This document shows positions 7,213-11,896 of a DNA stretch of 11,896 nt, piece by piece. The position numbers and the translations under genes were made by a program. Origin of the DNA: Peptococcaceae bacterium UBA3933 (GTDB lineage: Bacteria; Bacillota; Peptococcia; Peptococcales; BICA1-8); contig DGEF01000009.1 in the NCBI GenBank assembly GCA_002385805.1, positions 1 through 11,896 on the forward strand. The letters run 5' to 3'. Every line of letters starts with the position of its first letter. Position 1 is the stretch's first letter. Under the pieces are notes generated by a model, which saw only the letters and a list, made by a program, of their open reading frames with translations, was not told the origin of the DNA and ran no database searches.

Positions 7213-8067
7213 ATGTCCAAAATAAGAATAGTAACAGATAGTACTGCAGATCTACCAAAAGAATTAATTGAAAAATACGGCATAACAATTGTACCTCTAA
7301 AAATACATTTTAATGACGTTGAAACTTATTTAGATGGAGTCGACTTGACACCAGGTGAGTTTTATGAAAAATTGAGAAACAGTGAAAAACCTCCTACAAC
7401 CTCTCAACCCCCGCCTGGTGAATTTGTAAGTACTTATGAAAATCTTGCTTTAAAAGGTGCAGAAGAAATTATTTCCATTCATTTATCGAAGAAATTTAGC
7501 GGTACATACCAAAGTGCCTGTTTAGCCAAAAATTTGGTTAATGAAAAAGTGAATGTTGAAGTTATTGATTCCCAATCAGTAAGCATGGGGATGGGGCTTA
7601 TAGTTTTGGCGGCAGCTAAAGCAGCCCAAGAGGGAAAGAGTTTTCAGGAGATTTTAGCGCTAGTTAATGATTTAATCAATAAAATGACTATCTATTTTAT
7701 AGTTGATACTTTAGATTATCTGGAAAAGGGAGGAAGAATAGGCAAAGCCAGCTATCTGTTAGGCTCCCTTTTAAGCATAAAACCTATTTTAGAAATAAGT
7801 GACGGGGAAATTCATGTTTACGAAAAGGCCAGGGGGAGAAGTAAAGCCATAGAGCGTTTACTGGAGATCGCTCAGTCTAAAATAAAAGAAAATAGCAAAG
7901 TCATGTGTTCATTAGTACATTGTGATGCTTTGCCGGAATTAATGAAATTATCTAATAAGGTCACCGAAATATTAAACTGTGAAGATCTTATTATCTCAGA
8001 TGTGGGTGGTGTTATTGGGACTCATGTAGGGCCCGGGACCATTGGGTTAATTTTTTATGAAATTTAA
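7213..8067 (+). CDS. fakB: DegV-family fatty-acid-binding protein FakB
   Basis: This is the fatty-acid carrier subunit of the Fak kinase. It holds one fatty acid in a closed pocket and presents its carboxylate to FakA. With the ATG start it has 284 residues, a normal length. DegV landmarks are VTDSTADLP (7-15), the TSQPPPGEF motif (63-71) whose Thr/Ser contact the carboxylate, SGTYQSA (96-102), DSQSVSMGMG (119-128), DTLDYLEKGGRIGKA in the middle, RGRSKAI, and C-terminal GTHVGPGTIG (269-278) with His271. No membrane segment or signal peptide is seen. It directly follows fakA, 18 bp apart, which supports the kinase-partner role over an orphan DegV. Chain-length and saturation preference cannot be read from the sequence. 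Transcription very likely stops at the strong hairpin just downstream. Confidence 0.9.
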   Translation: MSKIRIVTDSTADLPKELIEKYGITIVPLKIHFNDVETYLDGVDLTPGEFYEKLRNSEKPPTTSQPPPGEFVSTYENLALKGAEEIISIHLSKKFSGTYQSACLAKNLVNEKVNVEVIDSQSVSMGMGLIVLAAAKAAQEGKSFQEILALVNDLINKMTIYFIVDTLDYLEKGGRIGKASYLLGSLLSIKPILEISDGEIHVYEKARGRSKAIERLLEIAQSKIKENSKVMCSLVHCDALPELMKLSNKVTEILNCEDLIISDVGGVIGTHVGPGTIGLIFYEI

Positions 8068-8085
8068 AGAAACAAAACTTCACAA

Positions 8086-8122
8086 TAAAATTTCCGGTTT
8101 CAGAAAGAAACCGGAAATTTTA
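8086..8122 (+). terminator. intrinsic terminator after fakB
   Basis: This is a perfect 16-bp inverted repeat (arms 8086-8101 and 8107-8122) around a 5-nt loop, AGAAA. Its core is TTTCCGGTTTC and its flanks are A- and T-rich, so the RNA hairpin ends in a U-rich stretch (TTTTAATTT). It begins 18 bp after the fakB stop. Its symmetry might allow it to work in both directions, but no gene approaches on the other strand. Confidence 0.85.
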
Positions 8123-8146
8123 ATTTGGGTAAGATATGTTTACTTA

Positions 8147-8155
8147 TGGTATGAT
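8147..8155 (+). promoter_or_regulatory. extended -10 promoter element for trmL
   Basis: TGG followed by TATGAT (8150-8155) forms an extended -10 element 23 bp before the trmL start. No good -35 is present; TTGGGT at 8125-8130 is 19 bp away. It lies between the fakB terminator and the trmL ribosome binding site, where a promoter is needed. Confidence 0.5.
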
Positions 8156-8164
8156 AATAAAAGC

Positions 8165-8172
8165 AGGAGGGA
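8165..8172 (+). promoter_or_regulatory. ribosome binding site that sets the trmL TTG start
   Basis: AGGAGGGA lies 6 nt ahead of the TTG codon at 8179. No ATG or GTG in that frame lies nearby, and the conserved N-terminus begins right at this codon (MLNIVLVEPEIPANTGN). Confidence 0.8.
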
Positions 8173-8178
8173 ATAAAA

Positions 8179-8646
8179 TTGCTTAATATTGTCTTAGTTG
8201 AACCAGAGATACCGGCTAATACAGGAAATATAGCACGAACTTGTGCAATTACCGGTTCAAGTTTGCACTTAGTAAAACCTCTCGGCTTTTCTATCGATGA
8301 TAAACATTTAAAACGAGCGGGATTAGATTACTGGGATTTGCTGGATATACATATATATGAAAATATAGATGAGTTTTTACAAAAACATAGGAATGATAAT
8401 TTAATTCTAGCCACGACAAAAGGCAGTAAATACTATACTGAAATCGAATATCTACCCGGTTCCTATATTCTTTTCGGGAAAGAAACAAAAGGTCTGCCGG
8501 AAGAATTATTAAAAGCACATGCTGATAATTGTATTAAAATACCTATGCTGAAAAATAAAAAGGCACGATCTTTAAATTTATCTAATTCAGTTGCAATTAT
8601 TATTTATGAAGCTTTAAGACAAAATAACTTTCCAAATATGTTTTAA
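8179..8646 (+). CDS. trmL: tRNA (cytidine/uridine-34 2'-O)-methyltransferase TrmL (SPOUT)
   Basis: This AdoMet-dependent enzyme 2'-O-methylates the wobble nucleotide of tRNA-Leu isoacceptors in its characterised homologue (YibK of E. coli). Its 155 residues match the minimal SPOUT form, with no RNA-binding extension. The three trefoil-knot motifs are present: NTGNIAR (14-20), FGKETKGLP (99-107) and IPM...RSLNLSNSVAI (121-140), with catalytic-type Arg20 and the Ser-Leu-Asn-Leu-Ser knot. The family works as a dimer in the cytosol. Translation starts at TTG behind a strong AGGAGGGA. The gene appears to be a single-gene unit: a terminator precedes it, and it converges with a tRNA-Arg gene, 35 bp from stop codon to tRNA 3' end. 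That tRNA is not the known substrate type, so the adjacency need not be functional. Confidence 0.93.
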   Translation: MLNIVLVEPEIPANTGNIARTCAITGSSLHLVKPLGFSIDDKHLKRAGLDYWDLLDIHIYENIDEFLQKHRNDNLILATTKGSKYYTEIEYLPGSYILFGKETKGLPEELLKAHADNCIKIPMLKNKKARSLNLSNSVAIIIYEALRQNNFPNMF

Positions 8647-8650
8647 TAAT

Positions 8651-8674
8651 AAAAAAACCCACATTAATTGTGGG
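8651..8674 (-). terminator. terminator of the tRNA-Arg gene, possibly shared with trmL
   Basis: A 6-bp stem (CCCACA at 8658-8663, TGTGGG at 8669-8674) with a 5-nt loop is followed on the minus strand by seven T residues (8651-8657 read as A on the plus strand). That is a classical intrinsic terminator for the tRNA, whose 3' end is 7 nt away. On the plus strand only ATTT follows the stem, so it would end trmL transcripts weakly at best. Confidence 0.8.
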
Positions 8675-8681
8675 ATTTAGA

Positions 8682-8756
8682 TGGTACGCCCGAGAGGAAT
8701 CGAACCTCCGCTCCTGGCTCCGGAGGCCAGTGCTCTATCCACTGAGCTACGGGCGC
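8682..8756 (-). tRNA. tRNA-Arg, anticodon CCG
   Basis: This is a complete 75-nt cloverleaf including encoded CCA. The acceptor stem is GCGCCCG with CGGGCGT (first pair G-U). The D arm is GCTC/GAGC, the anticodon stem CTGGC/GCCAG with loop CTCCGGA, the variable loop four nucleotides, and the T arm GGAGG/CCTCT around TTCGATT. The discriminator base is A. The anticodon CCG (plus-strand 8721-8723) reads the arginine codon CGG, which is rare in this AT-rich genome. The gene has its own promoter and terminator and forms a single-gene unit. Confidence 0.96.
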
Positions 8757-8772
8757 TAATGGTCACTTATAT

Positions 8773-8801
8773 AGTATACTAAAATAAAATTATCTTGTCA
8801 A
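8773..8801 (-). promoter_or_regulatory. strong promoter of the tRNA-Arg gene
   Basis: Read on the minus strand, TTGACA (8796-8801) is separated by exactly 17 bp from TATACT (8773-8778), a near-consensus vegetative promoter. The -10 ends 16 nt before the tRNA 5' end, so transcription would begin within about 10 nt of the mature end. It occupies most of the gap to ahcY. No equally good promoter for ahcY is visible there; the best -10-like hexamer on the plus strand is TAAAAT (8785-8790) without a matching -35. Confidence 0.85.
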
Positions 8802-8832
8802 ACAAACTATTTTAATAATTTAGGAGGTAAAG

Positions 8833-10080
8833 ATGAAAAGTTTAATTAGAGATTTATCTTTAGCCCCTCAGGGACATCTGAAAATTAACTGGGTAAAAAA
8901 TCATATGCCTGTTTTAAATTTGATTAAAGAAGAGTTTTTAAAAACAAAACCTTTTCAAGGTAAAAAAGTAGTGATCTGCTTACACCTGGAAGCTAAAACC
9001 GGTTTTTTAGCTAAGGTTGTTCAAGCCGGAGGTGCAGAAGTAGCAGTAGTAGCTAGTAATCCTTTGTCTACACAGGATGACGTAGTTGCTGCTTTAGTAG
9101 ATAGTGGTATTACTGCTTTTGCTTGGCATGGGGCAACTGATGAAGAATACTTTAACCATTTACAGAAAGCGGCGGAGTTTTCTCCTAATTTGATTATTGA
9201 TGATGGCGGGGATATGGTGGCTTTATTACATTCACGATACCCGGAAAAACTAAAAGATGTTGTAGGGGGATGTGAAGAAACCACTACCGGAATTTTAAGA
9301 CTACGTTCTTTAGAAAAAGAAGGTAGCTTAAAGATCCCTATGATTGCCGTTAATGATGCTTTAAGTAAATACCTTTTTGACAATCGTTACGGCACAGGTC
9401 AATCTGTTTGGGATGGTATTATGAGAACAACCAATTTAGTAGTAGCCGGTAAAACCGTTGTTGTTATTGGCTACGGATGGTGTGGAAAAGGAGTAGCCTT
9501 AAGAGCAAAAGGTTTGGGAGCTAAAGTAATTGTTACGGAAATCGATCCCATAAAAGTAACAGAGGCTTTAATGGACGGTTTTCAAGTTATGCCTTTGCTT
9601 AAAGCAGCACCCTTAGGTGACTTCTTTATTACAGTAACGGGAAATAAAAATGTCATTCGAAAAGAACACTTTGAAGTAATGAAAGATAGGGCCGTTTTAG
9701 CCAATGCAGGTCATTTTGATGTGGAAATTTCTAAACCAGATTTGCATGAGTTAGCTATAGAAAAGAAATTAGTTAAGCCTAATATTGAAGAGTTTGTCTT
9801 TAAAGATAAGCGAAAAGTTTATTTACTGGCGGAAGGTCGCTTAGTAAATTTAGCAGCCGGAGACGGACATCCCGCGGAGATAATGGATATGACCTTTGCT
9901 TTACAAGCCTTGTCTTTAGAGTATCTTGTTAATAATTATGGAAGTTTACAAAACAAAGTATATAATGTGACAGAAAGTATTGACAAGAGAGTAGCAACCT
10001 TAAGACTAAAATCCCTGGGAATAGAATTTGATCAATTAACAGCCGAACAGGAAGAGTATTTGGCAAGTTGGCAATTGTAA
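8833..10080 (+). CDS. ahcY: adenosylhomocysteinase-family hydrolase (archaeal/Thermotoga-type; AdoHcy or S-inosylhomocysteine)
   Basis: This NAD-dependent enzyme cleaves AdoHcy, the by-product of methyl transfer, into homocysteine and the nucleoside. Its 415 residues match the short subtype. Conserved catalytic positions are IIDDGGD (121-127), EETTTG (148-153), and NDALSKYLFDNRYG (174-187) with Lys179, Asp183 and Asn184. The NAD fold has GYGWCG (213-218) and Glu236, and GHPAEIM lies near the end. Three differences from the human or E. coli-type enzyme stand out. The usual Cys after YG is Thr188. The C-terminal Lys...Tyr tail that covers NAD of the neighbouring subunit is missing. The adenine-contacting HMTVET motif is HLEAKT (51-56), so Thr becomes Glu53 and Glu becomes Lys55. 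The last change also occurs in archaeal and Thermotoga enzymes, one of which (Methanocaldococcus) prefers S-inosylhomocysteine. A strong AGGAGGT (8822-8828) precedes the ATG. A hairpin follows the stop. Confidence 0.93.
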   Translation: MKSLIRDLSLAPQGHLKINWVKNHMPVLNLIKEEFLKTKPFQGKKVVICLHLEAKTGFLAKVVQAGGAEVAVVASNPLSTQDDVVAALVDSGITAFAWHGATDEEYFNHLQKAAEFSPNLIIDDGGDMVALLHSRYPEKLKDVVGGCEETTTGILRLRSLEKEGSLKIPMIAVNDALSKYLFDNRYGTGQSVWDGIMRTTNLVVAGKTVVVIGYGWCGKGVALRAKGLGAKVIVTEIDPIKVTEALMDGFQVMPLLKAAPLGDFFITVTGNKNVIRKEHFEVMKDRAVLANAGHFDVEISKPDLHELAIEKKLVKPNIEEFVFKDKRKVYLLAEGRLVNLAAGDGHPAEIMDMTFALQALSLEYLVNNYGSLQNKVYNVTESIDKRVATLRLKSLGIEFDQLTAEQEEYLASWQL

Positions 10081-10087
10081 TCTTGTT

Positions 10088-10113
10088 AAGGGACAATAAC
10101 AGTCCCTTTCTTT
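10088..10113 (+). terminator. probable terminator or attenuator between ahcY and dinG
   Basis: AAGGGAC (10088-10094) and GTCCCTT (10102-10108) form a 7-bp stem with a 7-nt loop, followed by TCTTT. It starts 8 bp after the ahcY stop. The T-tract is short and broken, so read-through into dinG is likely. It ends 7 nt before the dinG ribosome binding site, and no separate dinG promoter is visible. Confidence 0.6.
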
Positions 10114-10115
10114 AT

Positions 10116-10121
10116 GGAGGG
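10116..10121 (+). promoter_or_regulatory. ribosome binding site that sets the dinG TTG start
   Basis: GGAGGG lies 7 nt before the TTG at 10129. An in-frame ATG at 10114 overlaps this site and has no upstream Shine-Dalgarno sequence, only the terminator hairpin, so the TTG is preferred. Confidence 0.7.
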
Positions 10122-10128
10122 AAAACTT

Positions 10129-11896
10129 TTGTTTGATCTAGATTTTATCGCTTTAGATGTAGAAACAACCGGTATAGACGAAAATTCCGAAATAATTGAA
10201 ATAGGCTTAGTAAAGGTGCAAAAGGGTGAAATTGTAGATACCTACCAAAGTTTAATCAAGCCTGAGAGACCTATTCCGGAAGAAATTACTTTGTTGACAG
10301 GAATTACTAATGAAATGGTTTTTTTTAAACCCTCTTGGACACAAGTTGAACAGGATATACTGGCTTTTATTGGCGAAAGTATATTAATAGCCCATAACGC
10401 ACCTTTTGATAAACAGTTTTTAGAGAAAGCTTGTAGTGTTCGGCTTAGTAATACATGGATTGATACCTGCGAATTGGCTAAAATTACTTTACCCACTTTT
10501 TCAAGCTATAAATTAATGTATTTAGCTCAGGTATTAAAACTACCAAAATTAACTTTTCACCGGGCTCTTGACGACGCTCAAACCTGTGCTTATTTATTCT
10601 TGAAACTTATTGATTCTTTGAAAGAATTTCCTCCAACTACTTTAAATAAAATATTAACATTGCTAAATGATGAGAAATCCGGCAACAGTCTAGTTTTACA
10701 ATTAGCCCAAAAGTATGCGGTACGTCACTATGCTTTTAAGAGCCCTGCCTTTTTTACTAATGAAGAAAAGAAAAACGAAGAAGTGAAGAGTATAAGCATA
10801 AAGTTTTCTGATTGTGGGAAATTTCTTGAGCCAGGTGGATTATTAGACTTAAGTTTGGTTAATTATCAGTATAGGCCTCAACAAATAAATATGTTAAACA
10901 CTGTTAGTAGTGCTTTACAAAATGAAAAACATGCTCTTTTAGAGGCAGGCACAGGGATAGGAAAATCTTTGGCCTATTTAATACCTGGGTTACTCTGGGC
11001 TTTGGAGAATAGCTGTAAAGTGGTGATTGCCACCCATACTATTGCTTTACAAGAACAACTTTTTAAAAAAGATATTCCTTTTTTAGAAAGTTGCTTTCAA
11101 CGAAAGCTTCCGGTAGCTTTAATCAAAGGAAGAAGTAATTATATCTGTCTACGTCGTTTTCAAATGTTAATTTCCCAGGGAGATAGATTATCCTGGGCGG
11201 AGAAGATTTTTCTGGCTCAAGTTATTAATTGGCTAGAAAATACTGCCATAGGAGATAAAGAAGAATTAAATTTAAACAAACAGGAAGACCGCTTATGGCA
11301 ACAAATATCCAGCCAAACGGAAACATGTTTAGGGAATAAATGTTCATTTTATTTGGATTGCTATTTTATGAATAATCGCCGCCTAGGAGAAAAAAGCAGT
11401 TTAATAATAACTAATCATGCTTTATTGCTTCAAGATATTAAAATCGATAATAAAATTTTGCCTAAATACGATTACGTAATAATTGATGAAGCTCATAACC
11501 TGGAAGAGGAGGCTATAAAACAGTTTGCTTCTTTAATTGATTTAGAAGAAATAAATAAACTTGCCTATCAATTAGGTAAAGGGAAAAATACAGGTCTTTT
11601 AAACAGGCTTAAAATATTGATAAATGATTCCGAAAATAAAACAAATATCTTAGAGTTAGTGGAAATTATTAATGAGGATTTAACCTTAATTATAGAGAAA
11701 ATTTCTGTAATTAAAGAAGAGGCTTATTCCCAAAAAGAATTAGCATTTGTTGGAGAAAAAAGAATTACGGCTAAAGAAAGAAAAGAAGATTGGTGGATAG
11801 TACTGGAAAACTTATTAATTGAACTAAGTAATTTATTATTTTCCTTAAATAATAAATTAGTAAGGCTTATCAACCAGATAGATATTTTAGACGGTC
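10129..11896 (+). CDS. dinG: DinG-family exonuclease/helicase, 3'-truncated by window edge
   Basis: This is the N-terminal 589 residues of a DNA repair protein of the XPD-like superfamily 2 helicases, fused to a DnaQ-type exonuclease as in other Firmicutes. The full protein should have about 900 residues. Domain 1 (about 1-165) is a DEDDh 3'-5' exonuclease with Asp10 and Glu12 (DVETTG), Asp94 (HNAPFD) and H144-x4-D149 (HRALDD). All catalytic residues are present. After a linker, the helicase core has the Q-like YRPQQ, Walker A GTGIGKS (274-280), ATHTIALQEQL (motif Ia) and the DEAH box (453-456). Between Walker A and DEAH are Cys340, Cys400, Cys405 and Cys411, the expected four ligands of an XPD-type 4Fe-4S cluster. 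The frame stays open to the window end; the later helicase motifs lie outside. Translation starts at TTG. An unfused helicase is excluded by the continuous frame. Family assignment is firm. Confidence 0.93.
   Translation, partial: MFDLDFIALDVETTGIDENSEIIEIGLVKVQKGEIVDTYQSLIKPERPIPEEITLLTGITNEMVFFKPSWTQVEQDILAFIGESILIAHNAPFDKQFLEKACSVRLSNTWIDTCELAKITLPTFSSYKLMYLAQVLKLPKLTFHRALDDAQTCAYLFLKLIDSLKEFPPTTLNKILTLLNDEKSGNSLVLQLAQKYAVRHYAFKSPAFFTNEEKKNEEVKSISIKFSDCGKFLEPGGLLDLSLVNYQYRPQQINMLNTVSSALQNEKHALLEAGTGIGKSLAYLIPGLLWALENSCKVVIATHTIALQEQLFKKDIPFLESCFQRKLPVALIKGRSNYICLRRFQMLISQGDRLSWAEKIFLAQVINWLENTAIGDKEELNLNKQEDRLWQQISSQTETCLGNKCSFYLDCYFMNNRRLGEKSSLIITNHALLLQDIKIDNKILPKYDYVIIDEAHNLEEEAIKQFASLIDLEEINKLAYQLGKGKNTGLLNRLKILINDSENKTNILELVEIINEDLTLIIEKISVIKEEAYSQKELAFVGEKRITAKERKEDWWIVLENLLIELSNLLFSLNNKLVRLINQIDILDG

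Noticed and set aside
4485..8067. A defence or toxin-antitoxin island built around the unknown minus-strand gene
   Set aside because: The neighbours are housekeeping genes (fur, fakA, fakB), there are no mobile-element traces, and the gene's AT content looks like that of the surroundings.
9021..9383. 120-codon minus-strand frame inside ahcY
   Set aside because: It is the Ser/Ala-rich antisense of a strongly conserved enzyme gene, with no Shine-Dalgarno sequence and no recognisable domain.
10114..10116. In-frame ATG as the dinG start
   Set aside because: It overlaps the GGAGGG ribosome binding site and has only the ahcY hairpin upstream; the TTG at 10129 has ideal spacing.
10242..10496. 84-codon minus-strand frame overlapping the dinG 5' region
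   Set aside because: The plus strand here encodes the conserved DEDDh exonuclease domain, so the opposite frame is a shadow.

Overview
The window is an ordinary chromosomal stretch from an AT-rich, low-GC Gram-positive bacterium, most likely an anaerobic member of the Clostridia. Pointers to this are strong AGGAGG-type ribosome binding sites with GTG and TTG starts, sigma-A-type promoters, a Fur closer to Bacillus Fur than to PerR, a FakA/FakB fatty-acid kinase pair, a Gram-positive-type DinG with an N-terminal exonuclease domain, and a short AdoHcy hydrolase of the archaeal/Thermotoga subtype. No mobile element, CRISPR array or phage gene is visible. The taxonomic call is an inference from gene content only.

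Layout: (1) 1-1056, the C-terminal two thirds of a beta-CASP metallo-beta-lactamase-fold ribonuclease, cut by the left edge. (2) 1067-3964, a promoter followed by trkA and trkH, which together form a potassium uptake system. (3) 3952-4459, fur with its own extended -10 promoter. (4) 4485-5399 on the minus strand, a 304-residue protein I do not recognise, with an N-terminus suggestive of an RNase H-like fold and a CxxC...HxxC metal-site signature. It converges on fur and diverges from fakA. (5) 5572-8067, fakA and fakB, encoding a kinase and its fatty-acid-binding partner, closed by a perfect 16-bp hairpin. (6) 8147-8646, trmL, a tRNA wobble-position 2'-O-methyltransferase. (7) 8651-8801 on the minus strand, a complete tRNA-Arg(CCG) unit with a near-consensus promoter and a terminator, convergent with trmL. 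(8) 8833-10080, an AdoHcy hydrolase-family gene, followed by a hairpin. (9) 10129 to the right edge, the N-terminal 589 residues of a DinG exonuclease/helicase.

The genes are mainly housekeeping: RNA turnover, potassium homeostasis, iron regulation, fatty-acid activation, tRNA supply and modification, methyl-cycle by-product removal and DNA repair. I do not see a clear new multi-gene system. The points most worth a second look are the changed adenine-recognition motif (HLEAKT) in the AdoHcy hydrolase, which fits S-inosylhomocysteine as a possible substrate; an alanine in place of the third selectivity-filter glycine of TrkH; the unrecognised zinc-site protein; and a DinG that appears to keep both the exonuclease active site and the four iron-sulfur cysteines.
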